Positions 34,180-43,902 are shown, numbered from the stretch's first letter. The stretch is 64,000 nucleotides of DNA from Enterobacter kobei (GCF_018323985.1 NZ_AP024590.1:4092001-4156000), one strand, 5' to 3'. Numbers and translations are program-made. Notes: generated by a model from the sequence alone, not told the origin.

Positions 34180-35460
34180 TTAGACCACGTAGTCCACCAA
34201 TGCTGGTTCTTGTTTACAGAGGCGACGCCAGTCAATGATCGGCATACGTACCTGCATACCGACGGTGCCGTCGTCCTCCATCCACTCTTTTTCTATCGCC
34301 TGAAGCTGGTGAAACCGGCTTCGCAAACGCCCTTCTTCAGGAGGTAAACGCAACGTGTGCTGCGCGACTTCTCCGGAAAGCCGTTCGGTTAACGCCTGGA
34401 ATAACAGTGGTACGCCGACGCCGGTCTGGGCAGAAAGCCAGACCCGAATCGGTTTATTCTCGTCGTCACGATCGATACGCGGCTCGAAATCGTCGAGCAT
34501 ATCGATTTTGTTCATCACCATCAGCATCGGGATCTCATGTGCGTCGATCTCTTCGAGCACCGTATCCACTGCGGCGATATTTTCCTGCAGACGAACGTCT
34601 GCTGCGTCGACAACGTGCAACAGCAGCGTAGCCTGACGAGTCTCCTGCAACGTCGCTTTAAACGCGGCCACCAGGTCGTGAGGCAAATGGCGAATAAACC
34701 CTACGGTATCCGCCAGCACGGTCTCGCCCACGTCCGCCACGTCAATACGGCGCAGGGTCGGATCCAGGGTCGCAAACAGCTGGTCTGCGGCATAAACCTG
34801 GGCCTCGGTGATCTGGTTAAACAGCGTCGATTTGCCGGCGTTGGTGTATCCCACTAAGGACACGGTCGGAATATCGGCTTTCTGACGGGAGCGACGTCCC
34901 TGCTCACGCTGCTTTTCAACTTTCTCAAGCCGCGAGAGGATTTGCATAATGCGATTGCGCAGTAAACGACGGTCGGTCTCGAGCTGGGTTTCCCCCGGAC
35001 CACGCAAACCAATCCCGCCTTTCTGTCGCTCAAGGTGGGTCCAGCCACGCACCAGGCGCGTAGCCATGTGGCGCAGCTGCGCCAGCTCAACCTGCAACTT
35101 ACCTTCATGGGTACGTGCACGTTGGGCGAAAATGTCTAAAATCAGGCCGGTGCGGTCAATAACACGACATTCGCATAACCGTTCAAGATTACGTTCCTGA
35201 GCAGGGGTCAGCGCATGATCGAAAAGTACGACCGATGCCCCTGTTGCCTTTACGGCTTCCGCTATTTCAACTGCCTTACCTTCACCAACAAAATACTTTG
35301 GGTGCGGTGCTTTACGGCTACCGGTAACCACCTGCATTGCTTCGACACCAGCTGAAGAGACCAGGGATTCAAACTCCTGGAGATCTTCCATATCTTTGTC
35401 TTGCGAAAAATAGATGTGTACCAGAACCGCCTGCTCACCGGCGTCATAACGGTCAAACAA
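34180..35460 (-). CDS. hflX: ribosome-associated GTPase HflX
   Basis: HflX binds the 50S subunit and splits stalled or heat-damaged 70S ribosomes. The 426 residues equal the E. coli length. The N-terminal HflX domain contains GLRGPGETQLETDRR near residue 170; the G domain has G1 GYTNAGKSTLF, G3 DTVGF and G4 NKIDML. It lies between hfq and hflK in the conserved order. Confidence 0.97.
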   Translation of the reverse strand: MFDRYDAGEQAVLVHIYFSQDKDMEDLQEFESLVSSAGVEAMQVVTGSRKAPHPKYFVGEGKAVEIAEAVKATGASVVLFDHALTPAQERNLERLCECRVIDRTGLILDIFAQRARTHEGKLQVELAQLRHMATRLVRGWTHLERQKGGIGLRGPGETQLETDRRLLRNRIMQILSRLEKVEKQREQGRRSRQKADIPTVSLVGYTNAGKSTLFNQITEAQVYAADQLFATLDPTLRRIDVADVGETVLADTVGFIRHLPHDLVAAFKATLQETRQATLLLHVVDAADVRLQENIAAVDTVLEEIDAHEIPMLMVMNKIDMLDDFEPRIDRDDENKPIRVWLSAQTGVGVPLLFQALTERLSGEVAQHTLRLPPEEGRLRSRFHQLQAIEKEWMEDDGTVGMQVRMPIIDWRRLCKQEPALVDYVV

Positions 35461-35534
35461 GCGTAAACCCTCTTAAAATACCAGCGGGGAACTCAGATAA
35501 TCTGGCTCCCCGGCATGGATAACAACAACTAACC

Positions 35535-35843
35535 TTACTCGGCGTCGTCGCTGTCTTGTTGCGTCGCAGAGGACCCCTGCGCGTTACTGCCATGATGATA
35601 GTTACTGGAGCCGCCAGTCGTGTTGTTGCTGTGATGAGAAACTGGACGAGACGGGACAACAGTAGAAATTGCGTGCTTATAGACCATCTGGCTGACCGTG
35701 TTTTTCAACAGGATCACGAACTGATCGAAAGACTCAATTTGACCTTGCAGCTTGATACCATTCACCAAATAAATAGAAACCGGAACACGTTCACGACGCA
35801 GTGCGTTCAAAAACGGGTCTTGTAATGATTGCCCCTTAGCCAT
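35535..35843 (-). CDS. hfq: RNA chaperone Hfq
   Basis: Hfq forms a hexameric ring that pairs small RNAs with their mRNA targets. The 102-residue protein (E. coli 102) carries Sm1 (QDPFLNALRRERVPVSIYL) and Sm2 with the YKHAIST signature, followed by a flexible tail with Asn/Gly/Ser/His runs that ends in an acidic DSDDAE tip. The conserved core is unchanged as far as I can recall. Confidence 0.98.
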   Translation of the reverse strand: MAKGQSLQDPFLNALRRERVPVSIYLVNGIKLQGQIESFDQFVILLKNTVSQMVYKHAISTVVPSRPVSHHSNNTTGGSSNYHHGSNAQGSSATQQDSDDAE

Positions 35844-35939
35844 TCTATCTTTTCCTTATATGCTTGTTTTGTACTTAGAACCCGAAGGCCCTGAAAACTG
35901 CGTAAAATTTTGCGCACGATACGGGGTAATTGTACACAT

Positions 35940-36890
35940 TCAGTTTGCGTTAGCACCAACTACCTGTAATACCGCGTTTCTTGCCTGTTCTGGTGATTCG
36001 CTGTCTAACCAGTGAACCCCGTCCCAGCTACGCAGCCAGGTGATCTGACGCTTCGCTAACTGCCTCGTGGCGCAAACTCCTCGATAAACCATTTCATCAT
36101 ATGAAATTTCGCCTTCAAGATATGACCACATCTGGCGGTATCCCACACAACGAATGGAAGGCATGTCCGTATGCAAATCTCCACGGGCAAAAAGCGCCCG
36201 CACTTCTGCTTCAAAACCTGAAGCTAACATCTGATGAAAACGCTGCTCAATTCGCTGATGGAGCAGTTCACGGCTCGCCGGGGCGATGGCGAACTGATGC
36301 ACCTGATACGGCAGAGCCTCTCCTGACGTTTGCGTCAGTTCCGTTAAAGTTTTACCCGAAATGAAAAAAACTTCCAGTGCCCGGGAAAGCCTTTGCGGAT
36401 CATTCGGATGAATTCGCGCACCGGCTACCGGATCTATCTCCAGAAGTTGCCTGTGCAGCGCGTCCCATCCCAGCTCGGCCGCCTGTTGTTCAATTTTAGC
36501 TCTTACTGCAGGATCCGCTGAGGGTAAAGGCGATAAACCTTCCAGCAGCGCCTTAAAGTAGAGCATGGTGCCACCCACCAGTAACGGAATACGCCCGGCG
36601 GCGGTGATCTCGGCCATGTGCGCCAGGGCATCGCGGCGAAAATCAGCCGCTGAATACGCCTGTGCCGGGTCGAGAATATCCAGCAACCGGTGCGGTGCCG
36701 CGCGTAATTCGTCGGCATCTGGCTTCGCGGTGCCGATATCCATCCCTTGATAAATAAGGGCAGAGTCGACGCTTATCAACTCTACTGGCAAAACTTTACG
36801 CAACTCAATGGCTAACGCCGTTTTGCCTGAGGCCGTTGGCCCCATTAAAAAAATTGCCTTAGGCAGGCTCGCCATACTCTGGTCAGTCAT
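35940..36890 (-). CDS. miaA: tRNA dimethylallyltransferase (MiaA)
   Basis: MiaA transfers a dimethylallyl group to A37 of tRNAs that read codons starting with U. The 316-residue protein has the P-loop GPTASGKTALA (about residues 17-27), the substrate Asp in SVDSALIYQGMDIGTAKP, and GGTMLYFKALLEGL. It overlaps the mutL 3' end by eight bases. The promoters of hfq lie within or after this gene in E. coli; I did not locate them here. Confidence 0.97.
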   Translation of the reverse strand: MTDQSMASLPKAIFLMGPTASGKTALAIELRKVLPVELISVDSALIYQGMDIGTAKPDADELRAAPHRLLDILDPAQAYSAADFRRDALAHMAEITAAGRIPLLVGGTMLYFKALLEGLSPLPSADPAVRAKIEQQAAELGWDALHRQLLEIDPVAGARIHPNDPQRLSRALEVFFISGKTLTELTQTSGEALPYQVHQFAIAPASRELLHQRIEQRFHQMLASGFEAEVRALFARGDLHTDMPSIRCVGYRQMWSYLEGEISYDEMVYRGVCATRQLAKRQITWLRSWDGVHWLDSESPEQARNAVLQVVGANAN

Positions 36891-38775
36891 GTCTCAGGGC
36901 GTTCATCGCCGAATATAAATCAACAGGTTGAACCAGGCCACCCGGCGGGGTTTTCACCAGCTGCGGGCAAAGACGTTCGACATCGGCCAGCAGGGTGATG
37001 GCCTGGGCCATACTCCACTGCGGGTGGACGCTCTCAAGCTTACGGGCAATCCACTGGGCGGTATTGGCCGCGTCTAACGTCGTTTGCTGCGCCAGGTAGC
37101 CTATCAGTTCAGGAATCAAGATTTGTAAATTTTGTTGGCGTAAGGGTAAAGGCACGGCGCGAATGGTCACATGATGGGCATCAGACTGAAATTCGACGCC
37201 CATTTCCGCCAGCATCGCCTGGGCGCGTTGCAGCGCCGCGCGCTCATCGGCGCTCACTTTAAGGCGAACCGGAATGAGCAGCGGCTGGGCGCAGGCTGCC
37301 GTACTGCCCGGCGTTAACTGCGCCTGTTTGTACCAGCGTTCCGCCACCGGCAGCGCCAGCAGGAATACGGCGCCGTCGCGCTCCAGCAGGGCGCAATCCT
37401 GACCGATGATGGTCAGCACACGACCAAAACTTTGACTGTGCGCATCCAGTGCAGATGGCGTCGGTACAGGCGCGGGGGCGTTACGCTCAACGGCGGGCGT
37501 CTCCAGCAACTGGCGATACAGCGCGCCTTGCTGTTTTTGATAGCCCGGCTGCGCGTTCGGCCAGCTTGCGCCGCCATTGCTTTGCCCGCTGGTATGCGCT
37601 CCACTTTGCCCGCCCTGTTGAGCACTGCGCGGCGCGGCAGCCGGTGCGGCATAACGCTCCGGCGCAGGTTCACGAGCAACGGCAGGTTCAGCAAACTGGT
37701 TTTTACCCGCCGCGATCCGGTTTTCCGGCATGCTGCGCGGTTCAGGCGCATCGCTCAGCGGCAGCGGCGACGCCAGCTGTTGTTGCAGGACGCTCAACAC
37801 GCCCTGATAGATAAAATCGTGCACCAGCCGCGACTGGTGAAAGCGCACTTCATGCTTCGCCGGGTGCACGTTAACGTCCACCTGATGCGGATCGATCTCA
37901 AGGTAAAGCACAAACGCCGGTTGCTGATCGGCCCCCAGCTTATCTTCACAGGCCTGGCGGATCGCATGGTTGATCAGGCGATCGCGCATCATGCGGCCAT
38001 TGACGTAGCAGTACTGGATCTCGGCGAAGGCGGAGGTGGTGGATTTCGGATCGGCCACCCAGCCACGCATGCCCAGATCGCCGTGCTGCCATTCGATTTG
38101 CAGCGCCTGTTCGATAAACGCCACGCCGCATATCGCGCCGAGACGGCGTTCTTTCTGTCCGCCTGGCGGCACAGCACGATATTGCCGCACCATCTTCCCG
38201 TTGTGGTTCAGGTTGATGGTGACGTCAAAACGCGCCAGCGCGATGCGGCGGATCACCTCATCGATATGTCCGAATTCGGTCTTCTCAGTGCGCATAAATT
38301 TGCGGCGGGCAGGCGTGTTGTAAAACAGATCCAGCACTTCCAGCGTCGTGCCCACCGGATGCGCGGCGGGTTTGACCGTCACGTCCATGTCGCGCCCTTC
38401 GGCGTAGGCCTGCCAGGCTTCGGGCTGATCGGCGGTGCGCGAGGTGAGCGTCAGGCGGGATACAGAACTGATACTGGCCAGCGCCTCGCCGCGAAAACCG
38501 AGGCTGATAATGGCTTCGAGATCGTCGAGGGAGGCGATTTTACTGGTCGCATGACGCGCCAGCGCCAGCGCCAGTTCGTCTTTTTTGATGCCGCAGCCGT
38601 TATCGCGAATGCGGATAAGCTTGGCCCCGCCGCGTTCGATATCAATATCAATGCGGGTCGCCCCGGCATCAAGGCTGTTTTCCACCAGCTCTTTCACCAC
38701 CGACGCAGGGCGCTCCACCACTTCGCCTGCGGCGATCTGGTTCGCAAGCTGTGGCGGCAAAACCTGAATCGGCAT
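36883..38775 (-). CDS. mutL: DNA mismatch repair protein MutL
   Basis: MutL links mismatch recognition by MutS to strand incision by MutH. The N-terminal GHKL ATPase is clear: VVKELVENSLDAGATRIDI (Glu and Asn for ATP hydrolysis and Mg2+), DNGCGI and GFRGEALASI. A linker rich in Pro, Ala and Gln (about residues 335-440) precedes the C-terminal dimerisation domain. At 630 residues it is slightly longer than E. coli MutL (615), and the linker accounts for the difference. It is nine bases downstream of amiB. Confidence 0.97.
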   Translation of the reverse strand: MPIQVLPPQLANQIAAGEVVERPASVVKELVENSLDAGATRIDIDIERGGAKLIRIRDNGCGIKKDELALALARHATSKIASLDDLEAIISLGFRGEALASISSVSRLTLTSRTADQPEAWQAYAEGRDMDVTVKPAAHPVGTTLEVLDLFYNTPARRKFMRTEKTEFGHIDEVIRRIALARFDVTINLNHNGKMVRQYRAVPPGGQKERRLGAICGVAFIEQALQIEWQHGDLGMRGWVADPKSTTSAFAEIQYCYVNGRMMRDRLINHAIRQACEDKLGADQQPAFVLYLEIDPHQVDVNVHPAKHEVRFHQSRLVHDFIYQGVLSVLQQQLASPLPLSDAPEPRSMPENRIAAGKNQFAEPAVAREPAPERYAAPAAAPRSAQQGGQSGAHTSGQSNGGASWPNAQPGYQKQQGALYRQLLETPAVERNAPAPVPTPSALDAHSQSFGRVLTIIGQDCALLERDGAVFLLALPVAERWYKQAQLTPGSTAACAQPLLIPVRLKVSADERAALQRAQAMLAEMGVEFQSDAHHVTIRAVPLPLRQQNLQILIPELIGYLAQQTTLDAANTAQWIARKLESVHPQWSMAQAITLLADVERLCPQLVKTPPGGLVQPVDLYSAMNALRHD

Positions 38776-38784
38776 GAAATCTCC

Positions 38785-40128
38785 TTAGTTAACGAACGCG
38801 CCGCCCGCTGAGGCGGCACTCGCCGTCTGGCCAGCACCGCCCTGCGGTGCTGACTGGATTGGATGCGCCTGGAAATATTGGCGCAGGCCGGTGTAAATCG
38901 CTTCCGCCAGCTGCTGCTGATAGGCATCGCTGCCCAGCAGTCGCTCTTCACTGTTATTACTGATAAAGCCGGTTTCCACCAGCACCGACGGAATGTCCGG
39001 CGAGCGTAACACGCCGAGGCTGGCATGTTCCGGGCGGCGTTTATGCAGCGAACCAATGCGCTGTAGCTGACCGAGCATATTCACCGCGACATCATACCCG
39101 ACACGCTGGGAATGACCGAACTGCAAATCCAGTACCGCCTGACTCAGGTAGGGATCGGACTGACTGTTCGCCAGCACATCCCCTGCCCCGCCCAGCAGCT
39201 CGGACTGTTTCTCGTGCTGCTCAAGCCAGCTGGCCATTTCACTGTTGGCGCGACGGTTAGACAGCACCCAGACGGACGCGCCGGTGGCATCGCGATTCGG
39301 CGCGGCATCCGCATGGATCGACACCAGGAAGTTCGCGTTCTGTTTACGCGCCACGTCAGAACGGCCCATTACCGAAATAAAGTAATCGCCGTCGCGGGTC
39401 AGCACGCCTTTAAACATCGGATCGTCATTGAGCAGCGCGCGCAGTTTGCGGGCAACCGACATGGTGACGTTCTTCTCACGCGTCCCACCAGGGCCGATAG
39501 CCCCCGGGTCCTGTCCGCCGTGACCGGCATCAATGGCAATGATCACTTTGTCGCCGGAGACGCTGCGCGACTGCATGGCCGGGCGAGTCACCGTATTGCT
39601 GCTGGTCACGCTCGTTACGCGGTCATTTTCATTTTTGAACGGATTGCGGGCTGGCTCTGATGGACGCGGCGCAATAGCGGGCGCAACGGCTGGCGTTTCG
39701 ACACGCTTCACCACGACCGGTGGCGGTGGTGGCGGCGGCGGTGCATCGGCATTAATAGTAAACACCACGGTATAACTGGCACCATTTTGTTGCTTCACCG
39801 CACGGGTTTTACCGTTCTGCGTCAGATCGACCAGCAAGCGCAGAGACTGATTATCTTTTGGCGCTCCGGAGCGAATAGCCTTCACCAGGTTGTTACCGCT
39901 AAATTGCAGCGGTAGCCCCTGAATAACGCCAGTCTGTTTGATGTCCAGCGCCACGCTGCGCTTGCTCTCCTGGGAAAAGGCGTATTCCGGATCGCCCATA
40001 AAGCTCAGGGTGATACGCGCCTGGTTATCCCCGTTGGATACCTGAATATCGGATAAGGTCGCAGCGCCCGCCTGCGTACAGGCCAGCAGTAGCATTGTCG
40101 AGAACCAGCTTTTAACGCGATTGATCAT
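38785..40128 (-). CDS. amiB: N-acetylmuramoyl-L-alanine amidase AmiB
   Basis: AmiB is a periplasmic zinc amidase that splits septal peptidoglycan and is activated by EnvC. The 447-residue protein (E. coli 445) starts at MINRVKSWFSTML (40128), giving a signal peptide cut after AGAA. An AMIN domain follows (LSDIQVSNGDNQARITLSF), then a linker with a run of seven prolines, then the Amidase_3 domain with IDAGHGGQDPGAIG, an Glu in the catalytic REKNVT region, and HADAAP. The open frame extends 81 codons further upstream but overlaps tsaE and lacks a signal sequence. Confidence 0.95.
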   Translation of the reverse strand: MINRVKSWFSTMLLLACTQAGAATLSDIQVSNGDNQARITLSFMGDPEYAFSQESKRSVALDIKQTGVIQGLPLQFSGNNLVKAIRSGAPKDNQSLRLLVDLTQNGKTRAVKQQNGASYTVVFTINADAPPPPPPPPVVVKRVETPAVAPAIAPRPSEPARNPFKNENDRVTSVTSSNTVTRPAMQSRSVSGDKVIIAIDAGHGGQDPGAIGPGGTREKNVTMSVARKLRALLNDDPMFKGVLTRDGDYFISVMGRSDVARKQNANFLVSIHADAAPNRDATGASVWVLSNRRANSEMASWLEQHEKQSELLGGAGDVLANSQSDPYLSQAVLDLQFGHSQRVGYDVAVNMLGQLQRIGSLHKRRPEHASLGVLRSPDIPSVLVETGFISNNSEERLLGSDAYQQQLAEAIYTGLRQYFQAHPIQSAPQGGAGQTASAASAGGAFVN

Positions 40129-40144
40129 CCCGCCATTCCTACAG

Positions 40145-40606
40145 TTAACCGGCCAGTCGCGCCAGTAACGAATTGCCCGATGAGGAAACGGCAGAAATGC
40201 ACGCCTCACGCCCTTGTGCCTGGTACGACAGATGAATTTCGATATCCGGTTCAGGCAGCACGCCTGCCCCTTGTTGCGGCCACTCGACCAGACAAATCGC
40301 GTCACTGGCAAAGTAATCGCGGATGCCCATAAATTCCAGTTCTTCCGGATCGGCGAGCCGGTACAGGTCAAAGTGATAGACCATCAGTTTGTCGAGGGTA
40401 TAGGGCTCCACCAGCGTATAGGTCGGGCTTTTCACGTTGCCGTTATGACCCAGCGCCTGCAAAAAGCCCCGGCTGAACGTTGTCTTACCCGCGCCCAGAT
40501 CGCCGTAAAGATAGATGACCGTCGCGCCATTACAGGCCTGCGCCACGCGCTTGCCGAGATCTATGGTTGCTTCTTCGTCAGGTAAAGGGATCACTCGATT
40601 AATCAT
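40145..40606 (-). CDS. tsaE: tRNA threonylcarbamoyladenosine biosynthesis ATPase TsaE
   Basis: TsaE is the ATPase of the TsaB-TsaD-TsaE complex that makes t6A37 in tRNAs reading ANN codons. The 153 residues match E. coli. The P-loop is LYGDLGAGKTTFSRG (about residue 40), followed by SPTYTLVEPY and FDLYRLADPEELEFMG. It overlaps nnr by eight bases and lies 16 bases before amiB. Confidence 0.96.
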   Translation of the reverse strand: MINRVIPLPDEEATIDLGKRVAQACNGATVIYLYGDLGAGKTTFSRGFLQALGHNGNVKSPTYTLVEPYTLDKLMVYHFDLYRLADPEELEFMGIRDYFASDAICLVEWPQQGAGVLPEPDIEIHLSYQAQGREACISAVSSSGNSLLARLAG

Positions 40607-42125
40607 GGTTTACGTCAATCACATCCGGGTTAACTACACGCCGTAGCGTGGAAAAAAGATCGGTCGCTAACATACCGCGCGTGCCGTCACGCGCCGCGAG
40701 CCTGTCGGCGGCGGCACCGTGTGCCACACAGCCTGCACAGGCGGCATCGTACAGGGAGTGTTTTTGCCCTGCGAGCGCGCCAATAATACCAGAGAGCACA
40801 TCGCCCATGCCGCCGCTGCCCATTCCGGCGTTACCGGCATCAATAATGCCTGTCTCACCGTTCTCGCTGGCGACGACCGTGCCGGCGCCTTTGAGCACCA
40901 CAACACCCCCGTAACGTTTTACCAGACGACGGGCTGAAAGTAAGCGATCACTTTCAATTTCTGCAACGCTGCAATTGAGTAGTCGCGCGGCTTCGCCAGG
41001 GTGCGGCGTCAGAATGCGATTGTGACGTTTATCGGGATGTAATGCCAGAAGGTTCAGTGCGTCGGCATCCCACAGCATCGGTTTGCGAAAATTCTCAATT
41101 TTACGCAGCGCGTCTTTGCCCCACGCCTGCTGGCCCAGACCCGGTCCTACGACCACCACATCGGCCCATTCGAGGCTTTCTTCCAGCGTCTGTGCCGTGA
41201 GTTCGTGCACCATCAATTCCGGACGGGCAGTGATGATAGGGCCGATATTTTCGCTGCGCGTCAACACGCGAACCAGCCCGGCACCGGCGCGCAGCGCCGC
41301 TTCCCCGGTCATACGGATAGCGCCCGCGGTACCGTGATCGCCGCCGACAATCGCCAGGCGTCCGTTATCGCCTTTGTGGGAGGTGGGCCGCCGGGGCGGG
41401 AACCACACTGCCAACTGCGTGGCATCGAAGCGGGTTATGGCGGTTTCCTGCCCCGCCAGCCAGCGCTCCAGCCCCAGGGCATGATGATGCAACTGCCCTA
41501 CCACATCGCGCGCTTTGCCGGTCAATAGCCCGGGCTTAAGGGCGATAAAGGTGACGGTGTGCGCAGCGTTGATCACCGCACCGGGCGTCGCGCCCGTTTG
41601 TGCCAGCAGGCCCGACGGTATATCCAGTGCCAGCACTGGCGCGGGATGCTGATTGGCGTGTTCAATGAGCGCGGCGATGTGCTCGCGCGGGGCATCGGTA
41701 AGCCCGGTACCCAGCAGACCATCAATAATTAACGCCACGCCCTCCGGCCAGGTCAGCGTCGGGGCATGAATGGTGCCACCGGCATCAAGCCACGCTTCAC
41801 GCGCCGCATGGGCCTCTTCAGGCAGCGGTTTATCGCTCTCCTGCGCCAGCAGTGTCACCTCAATGCCCGCAGCGGCAGCCAGACGCGCCACGACGTAACC
41901 GTCGCCGCCGTTGTTGCCGTGACCGCAGAGGATCAACCAGTGCTGCGCCGCGGGAAATTGTTCCCGCGCGATAGTGAAAGCGGCCTGACCAGCGCGCTGC
42001 ATCAGTTCATACAGCGTGATGCCGAGGCTGTCGGCGGCCTCTCTTTCTGCGCGTTTGAGTTCATCCGCAGGCCAGATGGAGTGTGGTATACTGGTGGGGT
42101 TTTTCTTCAATGTATGGTCCGTCAT
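40599..42125 (-). CDS. nnr: bifunctional NAD(P)H-hydrate epimerase/dehydratase (Nnr)
   Basis: Nnr repairs hydrated NAD(P)H. An N-terminal YjeF_N epimerase interconverts the hydrate epimers, and a C-terminal ribokinase-like domain removes water with ADP. The 508-residue product starts at MTDHTLKKNP (42125). Motifs are CGHGNNGGDGYVVARL in the epimerase half and HKGDNGRLAIVGGDHGTAGA with GNAGMGSGGMGDVLSGIIGAL in the dehydratase half. Its start codon overlaps the start codon of divergent queG by two bases, so each gene's promoter must lie inside the other. Confidence 0.96.
   Translation of the reverse strand: MTDHTLKKNPTSIPHSIWPADELKRAEREAADSLGITLYELMQRAGQAAFTIAREQFPAAQHWLILCGHGNNGGDGYVVARLAAAAGIEVTLLAQESDKPLPEEAHAAREAWLDAGGTIHAPTLTWPEGVALIIDGLLGTGLTDAPREHIAALIEHANQHPAPVLALDIPSGLLAQTGATPGAVINAAHTVTFIALKPGLLTGKARDVVGQLHHHALGLERWLAGQETAITRFDATQLAVWFPPRRPTSHKGDNGRLAIVGGDHGTAGAIRMTGEAALRAGAGLVRVLTRSENIGPIITARPELMVHELTAQTLEESLEWADVVVVGPGLGQQAWGKDALRKIENFRKPMLWDADALNLLALHPDKRHNRILTPHPGEAARLLNCSVAEIESDRLLSARRLVKRYGGVVVLKGAGTVVASENGETGIIDAGNAGMGSGGMGDVLSGIIGALAGQKHSLYDAACAGCVAHGAAADRLAARDGTRGMLATDLFSTLRRVVNPDVIDVNHD
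42084..42092 (+). promoter_or_regulatory. Possible extended -10 promoter of queG inside nnr
   Basis: TGGTATACT (42084-42092) is an extended -10 (TG-N-TATACT) on the plus strand within the 5' coding part of nnr. Initiation seven bases on would give a leader of about 25 bases before the queG ATG. No good -35 was needed or found. Confidence 0.45.
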
Positions 42126-43263
42126 GTCACAGCCCCTCGATCTCAATCAGTTAGCGCAAAATATTAAGCAGTGGGGCACTGAGCTGGGCTTTCAACAGGT
42201 CGGTATCACCGATACTGATCTCAGCGCCGCCGAACCTAAACTGCAGGCATGGCTGGATAAGCAATATCACGGCGAAATGGACTGGATGGCGCGTCACGGT
42301 ATGATGCGCGCCCGTCCGCACGAGCTTTTACCCGGTACGCTGCGGGTGATCAGCGTGCGCATGAATTATCTGCCTGCAAAAGCGGCGTTCGCCAGTACGC
42401 TGAAAAACCCGTCGCTGGGCTATGTCAGCCGCTACGCGCTGGGCCGCGATTACCATAAGCTGTTGCGTAATCGCTTAAAAAAGCTCGGTGAAAAAATCCA
42501 GGAACAGTGCGTATCGCTGAATTTTAGACCCTTTGTCGATTCCGCGCCCATTCTAGAACGCCCGCTGGCTGAAAAAGCCGGGCTGGGGTGGACAGGTAAG
42601 CACTCACTTATCCTTAATCGCGAAGCCGGATCGTTCTTCTTCCTCGGCGAGCTGCTGATCGATTTGCCGCTGCCCGTTGACCAGCCGGTGGAAGAAGGCT
42701 GCGGCAAATGCGTGGCCTGCATGACCATCTGCCCGACCGGCGCGATTGTCGAACCCTATACCGTCGATGCGCGCCGCTGTATCTCATATCTGACCATTGA
42801 GCTGGAAGGCGCGATCCCGGAAGAATTCAGGCCGTTGATGGGTAACCGTATCTACGGCTGTGACGACTGTCAGCTAATCTGCCCATGGAACCGCTACTCG
42901 CAGTTAACGGACGAAGAAGACTTCAGTCCGCGCAAAGCGCTGCACGCCCCTGAACTCATCACCCTGTTTGGCTGGAGCGAGGCACACTTTCTGAAAGTCA
43001 CTGAAGGGTCGGCGATCCGCCGTATTGGCCATTTACGCTGGCTGAGAAATATCGCCGTCGCGCTGGGCAATGCCCCCTGGGACGACGCGAATATTCGCGC
43101 GCTGGAACAGCGCAAAGGTGAGCACCCACAACTCGATGAACACATAGAGTGGGCGATTGCGCAGCAAATTGAGAAGCGTAATGCCTGTGTGGTCGAGGTG
43201 CAATTACCGCAGAAATTGCGGCTGGTGCGGGTGGTTGAAAAAGGACTGCCGCGCGACGCCTGA
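42124..43263 (+). CDS. queG: epoxyqueuosine reductase QueG
   Basis: QueG reduces epoxyqueuosine to queuosine in tRNA, the last step of queuosine synthesis, using cobalamin and two 4Fe-4S clusters. The 379 residues (start MSQPLDLNQLAQ at 42124) equal E. coli QueG. The cluster ligands are CGKCVACMTICPTGAI and GCDDCQLICPWNR, with further binding regions SAPILERPLAEKAGLGWTGK upstream. HEAT-like repeats form the C-terminus. The gene is followed by the DnaA-box region and the tRNA-Gly cluster. Confidence 0.97.
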   Translation: MSQPLDLNQLAQNIKQWGTELGFQQVGITDTDLSAAEPKLQAWLDKQYHGEMDWMARHGMMRARPHELLPGTLRVISVRMNYLPAKAAFASTLKNPSLGYVSRYALGRDYHKLLRNRLKKLGEKIQEQCVSLNFRPFVDSAPILERPLAEKAGLGWTGKHSLILNREAGSFFFLGELLIDLPLPVDQPVEEGCGKCVACMTICPTGAIVEPYTVDARRCISYLTIELEGAIPEEFRPLMGNRIYGCDDCQLICPWNRYSQLTDEEDFSPRKALHAPELITLFGWSEAHFLKVTEGSAIRRIGHLRWLRNIAVALGNAPWDDANIRALEQRKGEHPQLDEHIEWAIAQQIEKRNACVVEVQLPQKLRLVRVVEKGLPRDA

Positions 43264-43276
43264 CCTTTCCACAGCT

Positions 43277-43513
43277 TGTGCATAAAAATAAAAACACATT
43301 GCTAATCAAGGCGGAGAAGTTCGTCAAGGGATCGGATTAACATTTTGAAATGAAATTTTTGTGACAGTTATCATATGGTTAGTAAAAATTCATTCACATC
43401 CTGAATCATTATGCGGGATGTGCAAAAAAGCTAAACCTGTGGATAAGTCTGTTTACAAGAATATGTCAAAGAGGAAATAAATCGTCCGCGGCAAGGGATT
43501 CCGCTGTGGATAA
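43277..43513. other. datA: Cluster of DnaA boxes, probable datA locus
   Basis: The 269-base gap between queG and the tRNA-Gly genes holds three exact DnaA boxes (TGTGNATAA on the plus strand, i.e. TTATNCACA): TGTGCATAA at 43277-43285, TGTGGATAA at 43438-43446 and TGTGGATAA at 43505-43513. Two more differ by one base: TCATTCACA at 43390-43398 in the opposite orientation and TGTGCAAAA at 43419-43427. A near-consensus IHF site (TAACATTTTGAAA, 43338-43350) lies between the first and second exact boxes. In E. coli the DnaA-titrating locus datA occupies this place beside glyVXY and works by DnaA-ATP hydrolysis aided by IHF. Box content, IHF site and position all agree. Confidence 0.78.
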
Positions 43514-43532
43514 AGTATTCAGAGAAAAAATT

Positions 43533-43608
<76 letters not shown>

Positions 43609-43644
43609 TTGGGTGGTGCGTGGCTGTGAAAGCCAATCAAATTT

Positions 43645-43720
<76 letters not shown>

Positions 43721-43757
43721 TTGGGTGGTGCGTGGCTGTGAAAGCCATTTCAAATTT

Positions 43758-43833
<76 letters not shown>

Positions 43834-43874
43834 TCTGTGTAACGTTGCAATTTCTGCATCGGTACGGGAGGCGC

Positions 43875-43902
43875 ATTATACGAGAATTCATTTTAGCTGC
43901 AA
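43875..43902 (-). promoter_or_regulatory. Sigma-70 promoter of the tRNA-Gly cluster
   Basis: On the minus strand TTGCAG (43902-43897), a 16-base spacer and TATAAT (43880-43875) form a strong promoter. The -10 is followed by the GC-rich discriminator GCGCCTCCC, typical of stringently controlled stable-RNA promoters. Confidence 0.88.

Noticed and set aside
37432..38811. A 459-codon open frame on the plus strand opposite mutL
   Set aside because: It is fully antisense to a conserved gene, Arg/His-rich and without recognisable domains.
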